From contig CALARR010000344.1 of the NCBI GenBank assembly GCA_937889015.1, forward strand, positions 13,018 through 77,017: a stretch of 64,000 nucleotides of DNA. The letters are read 5' to 3'. The position numbers and the translations under genes were made by a program. This DNA is from an uncultured Planctomycetales bacterium (GTDB taxonomy: Bacteria; Planctomycetota; Planctomycetia; Pirellulales; Thermoguttaceae). The notes beneath the pieces are model-generated. The model did not search any database and had not been told where the DNA came from. It was given only the letters and a program-made list of their open reading frames with translations. Every line of letters begins with the position of its first letter. Position 1 is the first letter of the stretch. Of this stretch, positions 1-9,184 are shown in pieces.

Positions 1-1033
1 TCACCTCGTCACGGCCGTCGCCGTCGATATCCACATTGTGCATCCAATGGGCGCCCTGTCCCTGGCACTCCTTGGGCGCCCCGACGTTGCTCCATTGCCA
101 CCGCTGTTGGAGTTTGCCGTCGCGGTAGTCGTAGGCCACGGCCGTCATCTGCTTGTAGGTGCCGCGTGCCACGATCAGGCTGGGCTTCTTGCCGTCCAGA
201 TAGGCCACACCCAACTGATTGCGCGAGGCGCGATTGTAGCCTTCATCCTTGAAGGACTCGCGTGCGGGCCAGGCGGTCTGTGCAAGGGGCTTGGCTGTGC
301 GGCCGTCGAGGACCGTGACGTATTCGGGGCCGGTTTGGACGCGGCCGTCGGTGTCGCGAGGATCACCTTCGCCGGTCTTGGCGATGATCTCGGCCCGGCC
401 GTCGCCGTCGAGATCGTAGACCAGGTACGGCGAGTACCAGATGCCACGTTCGATGGACCAGCCCAGGTCGTAACGCCACAAGAAGCGGCCGTCATGTGCG
501 TAGGCCTCCAACTTGTAGGTATCGGGGCTGGGCTTCCAGTACTTCTCGTAGGGGTCGATATTGTCTTGGGGGTGTTTGATGACGTAGTCCAAGCGGCCAT
601 CGCCGTCGAGATCGGCCATGCCGATCTTCTGGAAGTCGTAGGGTCCTTGCAGGCGGATGGACTGGTAGGGCATGAGGTCGGCGCTGCATGCAGCGGCCGC
701 ACTGGGAGCGGCTTCCGCGCCGCCGGTCACCGCGCGAACGAAGTAGCTGACCGGACCGGCCGGGGCGGACGTGTCGAGATAGTCGGTCGTCTTGGCCACG
801 GGCTGCGCGGTGAGTTTCGTGGCCGCTGACCCGCTCTGGCGATAGACGTTGAAACTCACATCGGTCGGGTCGCTGGGCAGGAGGCGCCAGCCGACGTAGA
901 CCTGGCCCTGCTCGGCGCGAATGGCCACCAAGCCACGGTCGAGTCGTTCACGCTCCCCTGCGGCTGCGGCGGGCCGGTCGGCCGCCAGCAACGACAGGAC
1001 GAAGACCAACGCGGAACTGGCAATGGCAGGCAT
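1..1033 (-). CDS. Rhamnogalacturonan lyase, PL11 family (3' end cut by window edge)
   Basis: Likely a secreted rhamnogalacturonan lyase that cleaves the rhamnose-galacturonate backbone of pectin by beta-elimination. About 344 codons are present and the C-terminus lies outside the window. The start at 1033 has an AGGAG ribosome site about 5 bases upstream. Residues 1-25 form a short signal peptide ending in an Ala run. The mature part opens with LDRGLVAIRAEQGQVYVGW, followed by a fibronectin-like stretch (FNVYRQ), the usual opening of PL11 lyases. Downstream are repeated calcium-blade motifs of the type DLDGDGR, AEIIAKTGEGDPRDTDGR and DIDGDGRDE, typical of the eight-bladed propeller of this family. 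No companion pectin genes are visible on this side. Family assignment is firm; endo versus exo action is not resolved. Confidence 0.85.
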   Translation of the reverse strand, partial: MPAIASSALVFVLSLLAADRPAAAAGERERLDRGLVAIRAEQGQVYVGWRLLPSDPTDVSFNVYRQSGSAATKLTAQPVAKTTDYLDTSAPAGPVSYFVRAVTGGAEAAPSAAAACSADLMPYQSIRLQGPYDFQKIGMADLDGDGRLDYVIKHPQDNIDPYEKYWKPSPDTYKLEAYAHDGRFLWRYDLGWSIERGIWYSPYLVYDLDGDGRAEIIAKTGEGDPRDTDGRVQTGPEYVTVLDGRTAKPLAQTAWPARESFKDEGYNRASRNQLGVAYLDGKKPSLIVARGTYKQMTAVAYDYRDGKLQQRWQWSNVGAPKECQGQGAHWMHNVDIDGDGRDEV

Positions 1034-1275
1034 GGGATACTCCTGAAAGGGATGGAAACTTGGGGCGGTTTGGGGCGGGAGGCGGTCGTCGACTGCGCGA
1101 GGATCGCAGTCATGGAGCGCCTGGGGTGTCTGCAGGCACGCGGCGCGTCCCCGGGCTCACGCCGTTGCGACTCACAAGGGACAGCCGGCGCGACGCGGGA
1201 AGGGCCAAGAACCAGTATAGCGACTGGCCATGGCGCGCGGAATCTGCCACGTTCGACCGCCAAGGGCAATAAAAA

Positions 1276-1304
1276 AGCCCCGGCGCAGATCCTGCGACGG
1301 GGCT
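1276..1304 (-). terminator. Rho-independent terminator after the Lys/Pro-repeat gene
   Basis: On the minus strand a 7-bp G/C stem (AGCCCCG with CGGGGCT, 15-base loop) is followed directly by a run of T (CTTTTTTATT). It lies about 70 bases past the stop at 1371, in the correct orientation for that gene. Confidence 0.75.
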
Positions 1305-1370
1305 CGTTATCCGTGTTTCCCGGCACTTCTCACCGACCTGGGTCGGAAGGGGCGCCGAGGCTGTGGTGCA

Positions 1371-2066
1371 TTACTTCTTCTCCGTGGGTTTCTTGTCTTT
1401 GGTGTCGGTGGGCAAGACCGGGAGTACGCTGCCAGCCTTCTTCTCGGCCGGCTTGTCGGTCTTGGGCTTCTCGGCCGGCTTTTCAGCCTTCTTCACCGCC
1501 GGCTTGTCGACCTTCTTCGTGGCGGCCGGGTCGATCTTCTTTTCGGCCTTCTTCACGGCGGGCTTCTCAGCCGGCTTTTCGGCCTTCCTTTCCGCCGGCT
1601 TCTCGACCTTCTTCTCGGCCGGTTTTTCAACCTTCTTCTCAGCCGGTTTTTCAACCTTCTTCTCAGCCGGTTTTTCAACCTTCTTTTCGGCCGGCTTCTC
1701 GATGGCCGGGGCCTTGGGCGCCGGCGGCGCAGTCTTCACCGCAGGCGGAGCCACGGGGGGCGGGGTGGCCGGTTTGACGGCCGGTCTTTCCGTCGGGGCC
1801 GGCGTCAAAGGCTGCGCTGGCGGGGCCGGGGGAGCCTTGACGGCCGGAGGAGCCGGAGGCGCCACGGGAGCGGGTTTGGCCTGCGCGGGCTGGCTCTGCA
1901 CCGGCCCGCAAACGCTCGGGCAACTCGGCTCGCAGCAGGTGGAGACCGCGTGCCGGCACTTGGCACGGCGCAGGCAGTGCCGGCGGCACGCGGCCGTAGC
2001 GGTGTCGGCAAACATGGCTGCCGCCAGCAGGACCACGACAGCCACCAGGCCGAATCGTGTTTGCAT
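1371..2066 (-). CDS. Exported Lys/Pro/Ala-repeat protein with Cys-rich head
   Basis: Unrecognised 231-residue exported protein. The start at 2066 ([14 protein letters not shown]) has an AAGGAGG ribosome site a few bases upstream and opens a clear signal peptide ending near ADTATAA. Mature residues about 25-50 are Cys-rich ([25 protein letters not shown]). A Pro/Ala-rich linker follows, then about 120 residues of octapeptide repeats of the EKPAEKKV type, strongly basic and probably extended. The last residues (KDKKPTEKK) stay lysine-rich. The architecture fits a periplasmic or surface protein that binds an acidic polymer, but this is only inference from composition. An upstream in-frame ATG at 2180 has no signal peptide after it and is less likely. 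The gene is followed by its own terminator. Confidence 0.75.
   Translation of the reverse strand: MQTRFGLVAVVVLLAAAMFADTATAACRRHCLRRAKCRHAVSTCCEPSCPSVCGPVQSQPAQAKPAPVAPPAPPAVKAPPAPPAQPLTPAPTERPAVKPATPPPVAPPAVKTAPPAPKAPAIEKPAEKKVEKPAEKKVEKPAEKKVEKPAEKKVEKPAERKAEKPAEKPAVKKAEKKIDPAATKKVDKPAVKKAEKPAEKPKTDKPAEKKAGSVLPVLPTDTKDKKPTEKK
1590..1705 (-). repeat. In-gene 24-bp tandem repeat (octapeptide)
   Basis: Near-identical 24-bp units, containing AGCCGGTTTTTCAACC on the plus strand, repeat in register from about 1609 to 1682, with degenerate copies on both sides. They encode the EKPAEKKV octapeptide. The near identity of the central units suggests recent slippage expansion. Confidence 0.8.
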
Positions 2067-2446
2067 CTTGGAGACCCTCCTTCGCTTGGGAACGCGGGAC
2101 ACAGGCGGTGGGCAAGGCGGACGAAGCACGAAATCGTCCGTCTCTGATACGGCACAAGCTCCAGCCGCAAGGCCCCTCATCTAGGCATTAAGAATACTTA
2201 CCCTAGTCTACCCGAATGACCAATTCAACGGTTGTGGGCCCAAAAATGCGGTCGCGAAACAGAATGGGGCTGCGCGGATGAGCTTGTCCCCCCGCTAAAG
2301 TGTTGGTCAGTCTTTGTGGCAACGGCAACCGAGGCTGCGCGGTTGCACCACCGCGCGGGGGCCCGCCCCTGGCGGCCAACTCAGGTTTGGGGCATATTAC
2401 AGACCTCAACGTGGTTCTCTGCAACAGATGCACATTCAGGACAACC
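2067..2446. other. Divergent intergenic region
   Basis: Holds the promoters of the Lys/Pro-repeat gene (leftward) and hslV (rightward). No coding or structural RNA signal was recognised. The sequence around 2180-2230 is locally A/T-rich, as expected for a promoter region, but no boxes could be assigned with confidence. Confidence 0.5.
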
Positions 2447-2992
2447 ATGCCCAAGACTCGATCGACCACCATACTGACCGTGCGTCACCAGGGGTTCGTG
2501 GCCATGGGGGGCGACGGGCAGGTGACCGTCGGCAATTCGATCATGAAGGGCGACGCCATGAAGATCCGCCGGCTGATGGACAACCGGGTCCTGGTGGGCT
2601 TTGCGGGCGCCAGCGCCGACGCCTTTGCGCTGCTGGAGCGTTTTGAAGGGCAACTGAAGGAATTCAAGTCGAATGTTCCGCGAGCGGCGATCGAGCTGGC
2701 CAAGCAATGGCGCACCGATCGGCTGTTGCGGCGATTGGAGGCCTTGCTAGCCATCGTCGACAGCCGGCACACGCTTCTGTTGACGGGCACGGGCGACGTG
2801 ATCCAGCCCACCGACGGCGTGTTGGGGATCGGCTCGGGAGGGAGTTACGCCGTGGCCGCCGCTCGGGCACTGGTAGCGCACAGCAACTTGAGCGCGAGTG
2901 AAATCGTGCGCGCGGCGTTGGAGATCGCCGCCGGGATCGACATCTACACCAATACGCACATCATGGTCGAGGAGTTGGCGTGCGAGAACTGA
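2447..2992 (+). CDS. hslV: ATP-dependent protease HslV (ClpQ), peptidase subunit
   Basis: Proteolytic subunit of the HslUV (ClpYQ) protease, a cytoplasmic double hexamer that degrades unfolded proteins fed to it by the ATPase HslU. 181 residues, the normal family length. The sequence reads [19 protein letters not shown], so the catalytic N-terminal threonine of the mature enzyme should be Thr7, exposed after removal of a six-residue leader. The family blocks [46 protein letters not shown] and IGSGGSYA are all present. The start at 2447 has AGGA about 7 bases upstream. The last 13 bases overlap hslU, which implies translational coupling. Confidence 0.97.
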   Translation: MPKTRSTTILTVRHQGFVAMGGDGQVTVGNSIMKGDAMKIRRLMDNRVLVGFAGASADAFALLERFEGQLKEFKSNVPRAAIELAKQWRTDRLLRRLEALLAIVDSRHTLLLTGTGDVIQPTDGVLGIGSGGSYAVAAARALVAHSNLSASEIVRAALEIAAGIDIYTNTHIMVEELACEN

Positions 2993-4311
2993 CACCGCGT
3001 GAGATCGTCGCCGAATTGGATCGCTACATCGTGGGCCAGGACGACGCCAAGCGCGCCGTGGCGATCGGGATTCGCAACCGTTGGCGGCGGCAACGCGTAG
3101 CCGACGACATGCGCTGCGAGGTGGCTCCCAAGAACATTCTGATGATCGGTCCGACGGGCGTGGGCAAGACCGAGATCGCCCGACGTTTGGCCAAGCTCAC
3201 CGGAGCGCCTTTCATCAAGGTGGAGGCCACCAAGTACACCGAGGTGGGTTACTACGGGCGCGACGTGGAGAGCATGGTGCGGGAACTGGTGGAGAACGCC
3301 ATCGGGTTGGTCCGCAGCCAGGAGCGCAAGACGGTCGAAGAGGAGGCGCGCCGGCGGTCGGAAGAACGGCTGCTGGACATGCTGGTCCCCAGCCCCCCGG
3401 TGAGCGACGCCGAGGATCGCGAAGCCGCCGAACGCCATCGCCGCACGCGCGAGAAGATGCGGGCCAAGTTGCTGGCTGGCGAACTGGACGAGCAGCGAGT
3501 GGAACTGGCCCTGGAGCAGAAGGCTGTGCCGATGCTGTTTACGGGCGTGGGCATGGAGCAGATGGACTTCGACCTGCAGGGGATGTTCGAGAAGATCATC
3601 CCCAAGCACTCGGCGCGGCGCGAATTGAGCGTCTCTGAGGCGTGCAACGTGTTGTTCGAGCAGGAAGTCGAGTCGCTCATCAACCAGGAAAAGGTCAATG
3701 CCGCCGCGGTGGATCTGGCCGAGAACCTGGGCATCATCTTCATCGATGAGTTGGACAAGATCGTGGCCAGCGAGCAGGCGCACGGGGCGGACGTGTCGCG
3801 TCAGGGCGTGCAGCGCGATTTGCTGCCGATTGTCGAGGGGACCACGGTTCAGACGCGTTACGGCTTTGTGAAGACGGACCACGTGTTGTTCGTGGCAGCG
3901 GGGGCCTTCCACCGCGCCAAGCCCAGCGACCTGATGCCCGAGTTGCAGGGACGATTCCCGATTCGCGTGGAGTTGAAGGATCTGACGAAGGAGGATTTCG
4001 TGCGGATCCTGACCGAACCGCGCAACGCGCTGGTCAAGCAGTACCAGGCCCTGCTGGGCACCGAGGGGGTCGAACTGCGATTCACGGAGGACGCCGTGGA
4101 TGCCCTGGCCAGCTACGCCTTCCAGGTGAACCAGAGTTCCCAGAACATTGGGGCGCGGCGTCTGTACACGATCGTGGAGCGGATGCTGGAGGACTTGAGC
4201 TTCGAAGCCCCGGAACGCAGCGGAAGCACGGTGCAGATCGACGCCGCTTACGTCCGTCGGCACCTGGAGAGCATCATCCAGGACGAAGATCTGAGCCGCT
4301 TCATTCTGTAG
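2980..4311 (+). CDS. hslU: HslU (ClpY) unfoldase ATPase
   Basis: AAA+ ATPase that unfolds substrates and translocates them into HslV. 443 residues, typical length. It starts with GTG inside the end of hslV (13-base overlap), with GGAG about 5 bases upstream. Family features are the N-terminal [17 protein letters not shown] block, Walker [10 protein letters not shown] near residue 60, the pore-loop region TEVGYYGRD, a charged intermediate domain at about residues 110-220, Walker [10 protein letters not shown] near 250, and sensor 2 region IGARRLYT near 390. The C-terminus ends DEDLSRFIL; a short C-terminal tail of this kind docks into HslV. The complete hslV-hslU pair is intact. Confidence 0.97.
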   Translation: MRELTPREIVAELDRYIVGQDDAKRAVAIGIRNRWRRQRVADDMRCEVAPKNILMIGPTGVGKTEIARRLAKLTGAPFIKVEATKYTEVGYYGRDVESMVRELVENAIGLVRSQERKTVEEEARRRSEERLLDMLVPSPPVSDAEDREAAERHRRTREKMRAKLLAGELDEQRVELALEQKAVPMLFTGVGMEQMDFDLQGMFEKIIPKHSARRELSVSEACNVLFEQEVESLINQEKVNAAAVDLAENLGIIFIDELDKIVASEQAHGADVSRQGVQRDLLPIVEGTTVQTRYGFVKTDHVLFVAAGAFHRAKPSDLMPELQGRFPIRVELKDLTKEDFVRILTEPRNALVKQYQALLGTEGVELRFTEDAVDALASYAFQVNQSSQNIGARRLYTIVERMLEDLSFEAPERSGSTVQIDAAYVRRHLESIIQDEDLSRFIL

Positions 4312-4640
4312 CGCGGCGTGTGGCGCGAAGTGGCTGCCAGGGACTGGCCAATGGGCCCGGGAGGCAGGTTCTGCGCAGTCCGGCGTGGGCGGCTGGCCTG
4401 CTGGCCAAGGCGGACGGCAGGTGCCCGGGATGTGCCATCGGCCTCGGGGGAACCGGGTGAAAACCGAACCGTTGACCGGACCGAGCTCCCCCTCGGGAAG
4501 GTGTGCGGTGTCTTGCTGCCGCCAGAGTGCCACCCCCTCGCAGGTGTATTTATTCCTGGTGGATCTGAAGTATAGTTAAGGTTGATCTGTGGTGTTCGCT
4601 TTTGGCGAGGGGCGGTTGCATCTCTGTACGGCATCCCATC
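4312..4640. other. Intergenic region after hslU
   Basis: No gene seen. A TATAGT hexamer at 4571-4576 could be the -10 box for the small gene at 4641, but no good -35 partner is placed at 16-18 bases. Confidence 0.4.
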
Positions 4641-4826
4641 ATGAAGTGTCCTTGCTGCTTGGCGAAAGGTCGTTTCAGCACCATCCGGAATCTTCTGCCG
4701 GCCTATCTGTTTCCGGTACGGCCGTTCGTGGTCTGCGTGCGGTGCGATAGCTGCCTGCACCTGTTCTATCGTCTGCGCGGCACCGAAGTGCTGTTCAAGT
4801 TCGGCGGTCCGGCGCTGTTTCTGTAG
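4641..4826 (+). CDS. Small Cys-rich (zinc-ribbon-like) protein
   Basis: Unrecognised 61-residue protein. It begins MKCPCCLAKG and carries a second cluster CVRCDSC near residue 35, giving CPxC...CxxCxxC spacing suitable for a small zinc ribbon. The stretch between the clusters (LLPAYLFPVRPFVV) is hydrophobic. A slightly longer in-frame start at 4602 is possible. The short size and lack of a strong ribosome site keep confidence moderate, but the two spaced Cys clusters make a chance open frame less likely. Confidence 0.5.
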   Translation: MKCPCCLAKGRFSTIRNLLPAYLFPVRPFVVCVRCDSCLHLFYRLRGTEVLFKFGGPALFL

Positions 4827-4993
4827 TGCGTCGTCCGTGAGGGGATGGTGCGCGCGTGAGGGGCGATTGTGCCCTGGCAAGGCCCGTGGCACGCGCGGCA
4901 CGGGCCGGATGTGTTGCCGCGCTTGCCTGGCAAGCATGGCACGTGTCATGCTGCCCGACTTCTGGTATATTCGGCGGTGGCCGGACGCATGAG

Positions 4994-5896
4994 CTACGGT
5001 GGCAGGTCGCGTTGGAGATGGCGGCGGAAGGCCGCTTCCCATTCGGACCAGGTGCGATCGGGAACGAGTTGTTGCAGGGTGTCTTGGCCGGTGCAATCGG
5101 TGGTTGCCGCGCGCAGGCGTTGATACAACGGTTCCAGGAGTGTTTGTTGTTGCAGGTAGCGGCAGAAATGCTGTGCGTGGGCGTAGTGCAGCGACTCGTG
5201 TTCGTCGTGCAGCGTCTGCAGTGCCAGCAGCGCGGCCAAGGAAGGTAATTGGCCGGAGCTCAGGGCCCGGCGGAGCACAGGCCGGCGATGGTCGAGGGGG
5301 ATGCCGTGATCTCCGACGGCGAGTTCGCCGTCCTCGTGCAGGGCCGCCAGCCCTTCCCGGAGCCAGGCCGGAGCCGCGGGGAAATCGAAGTCCATCAAGG
5401 CGTGGGTCAACTCGTGCCGGGCCGCGGCTGCGCCTCGCTGCTGATCGTTGAGCAGAATGGTCCGCAGATGCGGCCGGTAGTAGCCGTAGGGGGAGGGTGG
5501 CGATTGGCTGAACAGGTGTTCGGCGGTGCGCCGGTACTCCTGCTCGCCGGAGCAGCGGATCACAGTGATCGGCTCGTGGGGCGGCGTGCGGAAGTAGCGA
5601 TCGGACATGGCCGTGGCGGCAGGCAGGATGAGCGTTTCGTACCAGCCCTGCAAGTCCTCTGGGCGCGCATCACTGGCCAGGATGAAGGGCGATCGGACCA
5701 ACAGGTGAAAAGAATCGCCCAACTGTCGGCGGAGCCAGTCGGCGGTACGGTGGCAACGCCTGTCCAGCGACTCGCCGGGCGAAGGGGCCGGGGGCGGCGA
5801 AGATGTTCGATCATGTGTCCAGACGGCCGTGGCCAAGACGACCGCGAGTAAGGCGAGAATCGCTACGACCGATATTCGCCGGGCGAGTTGAGTCAT
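4994..5896 (-). CDS. Membrane-anchored metallopeptidase-like protein (HELTH motif)
   Basis: 300-residue protein with an N-terminal membrane segment (residues 8-26, VVAILALLAVVLATAVW) and an extracytoplasmic domain. The sequence RHELTHALMDF gives an HExxH zinc site (His161, Glu162, His165). Sixteen residues on, WLREGLA supplies Glu181, the pattern of gluzincin peptidases in the peptidase-MA-like group common in Planctomycetota. Just before the motif, TILLNDQQRGAA fits the edge strand of this fold. The start lies four bases past the stop of the Nramp-like transporter at 5901, so the two are probably co-transcribed. Substrate unknown; a non-catalytic role cannot be excluded. Confidence 0.7.
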   Translation of the reverse strand: MTQLARRISVVAILALLAVVLATAVWTHDRTSSPPPAPSPGESLDRRCHRTADWLRRQLGDSFHLLVRSPFILASDARPEDLQGWYETLILPAATAMSDRYFRTPPHEPITVIRCSGEQEYRRTAEHLFSQSPPSPYGYYRPHLRTILLNDQQRGAAAARHELTHALMDFDFPAAPAWLREGLAALHEDGELAVGDHGIPLDHRRPVLRRALSSGQLPSLAALLALQTLHDEHESLHYAHAQHFCRYLQQQTLLEPLYQRLRAATTDCTGQDTLQQLVPDRTWSEWEAAFRRHLQRDLPP

Positions 5897-5900
5897 GGGC

Positions 5901-7427
5901 TCAGGACGCGCGCGGCAGGAGTCTCAGGAGTTGATCGATCGCCACCCAACCGCCGGCGATCAAGAGGCCCAAGGCCGAGAGCCACAAGAGGATGTCCCAC
6001 AGGGGGCCAGGGGCGACGCGCGGGTCGCAGCGGCGGTAGCGGAAGTAGAGCGTGGCGCCGCCCAGCATGGGCAGCATGATGGCCTGCATGACTCCGCTGG
6101 CCAAGATCAGCCCGACCGGGGCGCGGATGCAGGCAAAGGCCAGGAAGGCCAAGGTGGGAAAGCCGACACAGAAGAAGCGGACCCACCACAGCCGAGCCTT
6201 TTCGTCGCCGGCCCCAGCGCCGAAGACGCGGACCGCGTCGGCCGCCACGCGCGCGTGACTGGCGCTGGCCACGAAGAAGGTGGAATACAGCACGGCGAAG
6301 GCGCCGAGCATGAAGAACCCTTCGGCCCAGCGGCCGAACACCGGGACGTACATCTGCGAGAGGGTGCGGATCATCTGGCTGCCTTCGGGGTCCAAGCCTT
6401 GCCGGTGGAGCACGGCCGCCCCCAGCAAGTAGAAGGCCACTGTGGCGAAGGTGTAGACCAGCATGGAGAAACAGGCGTCCCAGTGCATGACGCGCATCCA
6501 GCCGCGCGCGCGGCGTGCCCATTGCTCGGAGGGATCGCAGGGGCCGGTGAAGCGCGCATAGCCTTTCTCCAGGCACCAGTAGGGATAGGCGATCAACTCG
6601 TTGGCGCCCACGCCGATGATGCCGAAACTGGCCAGGGCCGTGGCCAGCGGGGTCCAGGAACTTCCGCCCGGCGATGGGGGCAGGCGGAATTGCAGTCCTT
6701 GCCACAGGTCACGGGCGTGTACGGCCCAGTTGGGCTGACCCTGCATCGCGATCACGCAGAACACGCTCACCGCCGTGAACAGGGCGACCATGGCTGTGGA
6801 GGCGTTTTGGACCAGGCTGTAGCGGCCGTTGACCAGCAAGAGGATGGTGATGGCCGTGATCAGGCCGGCCCAATAGGCATCGTCCTTGGTAAGCCGGTTG
6901 GGCCGCGGAGCGCGACTGGCAGGGGGCGATTTCGCGGCGCTCGCGCTGGGCGTCTGGGCATCCCAGGCGTCTTGTTCCTCCAGAAGCTGATTGAAGTCGC
7001 CGGTGATGGGCACGCTCATGGCCAACGACTGGGCCACGCCACCCACCACGCCGCCAAGCTGGGCAATACTGACCACGAACATCACCAGCCAGTACCACAA
7101 CAGCCAATTCACACGCCATCGTGGTCCGGGGACCTCGTTCATGGCCGCCATAGTGGCGCGACCGGTGCAGATCGCGTAGCGTCCGAACTCGATCTGGGCG
7201 AAGACCTTGATGACGCAGCCGATGACAATCAACCACAAGAGCCAGAAGCCGGCCTGGGCGCCGGTCTTGGTGGTGGCGATCAACTCGCCCGATCCGACCA
7301 CGGCCCCGGCCAGAATCAGGCCCGGCCCGAGCTGGCTCAGGAAACGCACCAGGGTGTGGGGGGCTTCTTGGGCTTGATCGGCGGACGGTTGGTCGGGGCC
7401 GGGCGGGTGTGGTTGCGGATCGGCCAT
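5901..7427 (-). CDS. Divergent Nramp-family transporter lacking the DPGN/MPH metal motifs
   Basis: About 508-residue integral membrane protein of the Nramp family with around 11-12 hydrophobic helices. The signature first helix reads GPGLILAGAVVGSGELIATT. Canonical Nramp metal transporters have a DPGN motif where GSGE stands here (residues 45-48), and an MPH motif in helix 6 where this protein has GANELIAYPYW near residue 275. The residues that bind Mn2+/Fe2+ in the classical family are therefore absent, and the transported ion is uncertain. There is a Pro/Ala/Ser-rich insert (ASAAKSPPASRAPRP) in a loop. The start is placed at MADPQPHPPG (7427); an ATG at 7478 is an alternative and neither has a strong ribosome site. 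It is followed after four bases by the metallopeptidase-like gene. Confidence 0.8.
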   Translation of the reverse strand: MADPQPHPPGPDQPSADQAQEAPHTLVRFLSQLGPGLILAGAVVGSGELIATTKTGAQAGFWLLWLIVIGCVIKVFAQIEFGRYAICTGRATMAAMNEVPGPRWRVNWLLWYWLVMFVVSIAQLGGVVGGVAQSLAMSVPITGDFNQLLEEQDAWDAQTPSASAAKSPPASRAPRPNRLTKDDAYWAGLITAITILLLVNGRYSLVQNASTAMVALFTAVSVFCVIAMQGQPNWAVHARDLWQGLQFRLPPSPGGSSWTPLATALASFGIIGVGANELIAYPYWCLEKGYARFTGPCDPSEQWARRARGWMRVMHWDACFSMLVYTFATVAFYLLGAAVLHRQGLDPEGSQMIRTLSQMYVPVFGRWAEGFFMLGAFAVLYSTFFVASASHARVAADAVRVFGAGAGDEKARLWWVRFFCVGFPTLAFLAFACIRAPVGLILASGVMQAIMLPMLGGATLYFRYRRCDPRVAPGPLWDILLWLSALGLLIAGGWVAIDQLLRLLPRAS

Positions 7428-7822
7428 AGGAGTCTGGCGGCTGCGCGAGAGGAGAGGCCGAAGATGGCGTTCCGCCATTCTCGCCGCTGATCGAGGGAAA
7501 CGCAACGGCCGGTTTGGGCAGGGGGCAGGGCCGGATTGTCAGGGCGGAGGCGAGGGTCTTGACCCTGTGCGACCGCGGCAGATGCGCGGAGCAGTAAGAG
7601 TTGGTCCCAGAACCTGCCGGCAACTCCGCCCCGTCGGACCACCTGAGCTGGCCGCAACGCTGTCGGGCAAAAGTCCTGGCCTGCCGTGTGGGAGTTGCGT
7701 CCGCATGCTAGTCATGGATCCGTCTTGCAGGAGCATGCGGCGGCGGCTACTGTGTGGGACTGGGCTTGGCTGGCCGGGCACTGGCCGTTTGGCAGAGAAC
7801 CGAATTTGGAGAAAGGACTGGG
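7428..7822. other. Divergent intergenic region with a decayed repeat copy
   Basis: Separates the leftward Nramp-like gene from the rightward dehydrogenase. It holds a degenerate copy of the dispersed element at about 7595-7660. No gene seen. Confidence 0.5.
7595..7660 (+). repeat. Dispersed palindromic element, decayed copy E
   Basis: The left arm (AAGAGTTGGTCCCAGAACC) matches the left arm of the copies at 9054, 15884, 21981 and 28549. The right arm is no longer recognisable, so this is a partial or eroded copy. Confidence 0.5.
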
Positions 7823-8755
7823 ATGAGCAGTACGCCAATTGTCGCCGGCCAGACGCGGATCGGTTGGATCGGCACAGGGGTCATGGGGGGCAGCATGTGC
7901 GCGCACCTGCTGCGCGCCGGTTTCTCGGCGACGGTCTGCAATCGCACGCGGTCCAAGGCCCAAGGGCTTTTGGACCAGGGCGCGCAATGGGCCGACTCGC
8001 CTCGGCAAGTGGCCCTGGCCAGCGACGTGATCTTCAGCATCGTTGGCTATCCGGCCGACGTGCGGCAGGTGACCTTGGGGCCGGAAGGGGTGCTGGAGGG
8101 ATGCCGCCGGGGTTGTGTGATCGTGGACATGAGCACAAGCCAGCCCACGTTGGCCGTGGAGATCGCCGAGAAGGCCGCGCAGCGCGGCGTGCAGAGCCTC
8201 GATGCGCCGGTCTCGGGCGGGGATGTTGGTGCACGCGAGGCGCGCCTTTCGATCATGATCGGTGGTGATCGGGCCACAGCCGAGGCCTTGAAGCCCTGTT
8301 GGGAGGCGATGGGCAAGACGGTCGTACACCAGGGCGGTCCCGGGGCCGGACAGCACACCAAGATGGTCAACCAAGTGCTGATCGCCTCGAACATGGTAGG
8401 CGTGTGCGAGGCCTTGTTGTACGGATATCGGGCGGGCCTGGATCTGCCCACGGTCTTGAAATCGGTGGCCTCGGGGGCCGCCGGGAGTTGGTCCTTGTCC
8501 AATCTCGGCCCCAGGATCATCGAGAACCGATTTGAGCCGGGCTTCTTCGTGGAACACTTCATCAAGGACATGGGAATTGCTTTGGAGGAGGCCAAGCGGA
8601 TGGGGCTGTCGCTGCCCGGCCTGGGTCTGGCGCAACAGTTGTACCTGGCGGTGCAGGCCCAAGGTCACGGGCGGGATGGGACGCACGCCCTGGCCCTGGC
8701 CTTGGCGTCCTTGTCCGGGCTGGACTGGCGTGGACGCGGGGCCGTGCGTGCGTAG
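7823..8755 (+). CDS. NAD(P)-dependent beta-hydroxyacid dehydrogenase (3-hydroxyisobutyrate dehydrogenase family)
   Basis: 310-residue cytoplasmic oxidoreductase. The N-terminus carries the Rossmann signature [18 protein letters not shown] (residues about 12-30), then CNRTRSKA, as in NAD(P)-binding 6-phosphogluconate dehydrogenase-like domains. The substrate block is [14 protein letters not shown], and the catalytic Lys180 lies in [13 protein letters not shown]. The all-helical C-terminal domain follows ([13 protein letters not shown]). The family covers 3-hydroxyisobutyrate, tartronate semialdehyde and related beta-hydroxyacid or imine substrates; sequence alone does not choose among them. 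The start at 7823 has AAAGGA about 8 bases upstream. Confidence 0.85.
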   Translation: MSSTPIVAGQTRIGWIGTGVMGGSMCAHLLRAGFSATVCNRTRSKAQGLLDQGAQWADSPRQVALASDVIFSIVGYPADVRQVTLGPEGVLEGCRRGCVIVDMSTSQPTLAVEIAEKAAQRGVQSLDAPVSGGDVGAREARLSIMIGGDRATAEALKPCWEAMGKTVVHQGGPGAGQHTKMVNQVLIASNMVGVCEALLYGYRAGLDLPTVLKSVASGAAGSWSLSNLGPRIIENRFEPGFFVEHFIKDMGIALEEAKRMGLSLPGLGLAQQLYLAVQAQGHGRDGTHALALALASLSGLDWRGRGAVRA

Positions 8756-8901
8756 GAGAAGGGGAAAGGGATAGGGGTAGGCAGAAAGGACGACGTGTCT
8801 GGCCAGGATTTGGCAAAGAGCTACGACTGGGGTGCGGAGATCGGGGCAAGAGTCGTAAGCGTTCCGCAGTGGGCCCCCCCTTGCCCCCGCGGGGACGTGT
8901 T

Positions 8902-8910
8902 TGCTATAGT
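8902..8910 (+). promoter_or_regulatory. Possible extended -10 promoter
   Basis: TGCTATAGT fits an extended -10 element. No -35 box is evident and the next gene begins 275 bases downstream, so this is tentative. Confidence 0.3.
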
Positions 8911-9053
8911 TGGGGTTTCTCTTGTGCGAGCGAGCGCAGGGGACACTGGCGGCCAGGCGTTGTGGATCTTCAGAAGAGGAACGCAACTCGCGGGGGGGGG
9001 TGGGTTCCGGAAGGCCGGACGCCCGCAGGTCGCCCGACCTGGCTAAGACAAGA

Positions 9054-9142
9054 TTCTAAGAGCCGGTCCCAGAACCTGTTGGCAGCTCAGTCTTGCTGGG
9101 CCGCCCGACGCGGCTGGGGTGGTTCTGGGATAGGTTCTAAGA
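9054..9142 (+). repeat. Dispersed palindromic element, copy A (best preserved)
   Basis: Left arm TTCTAAGAGCCGGTCCCAGA continuing ACC; right arm GGTTCTGGGATAGGTTCTAA continuing GA. The reverse complement of the right arm matches the left arm over about 22 bases with few mismatches. The core contains TGCTGGGCCGCCCGACGCGG. It sits just upstream of the 28-residue gene at 9185. Too small to encode a transposase; it resembles a REP-like or miniature element. Confidence 0.75.
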
Positions 9143-9184
9143 CGCCTTCAGACAACGACTTAATAAACTGATACGGAGCATCGC

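Larger units (their letters stand above)
8756..9184. other. Intergenic region with dispersed repeat copy A
   Basis: No protein gene recognised. It contains a possible extended -10 promoter at 8902-8910, a run of nine G at 8992-9000, and the best-preserved copy of the dispersed element at 9054-9142. Confidence 0.5.

Noticed and set aside
2944..4533. Long open frame on the minus strand across hslU (529 codons)
   Set aside because: Antisense shadow of hslU in high-G+C DNA: composition is His/Arg/Leu-rich without family blocks, and the real gene on the other strand is certain.
4963..4971. TGGTATATT as an extended -10 promoter on the plus strand
   Set aside because: The only downstream feature is the 3' end of a minus-strand gene, so it would be antisense; no -35 box.
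8992..9000. Run of nine G as a phase-variation tract
   Set aside because: It is intergenic, not inside or at the start of a gene, and no promoter spacing depends on it that I can show.
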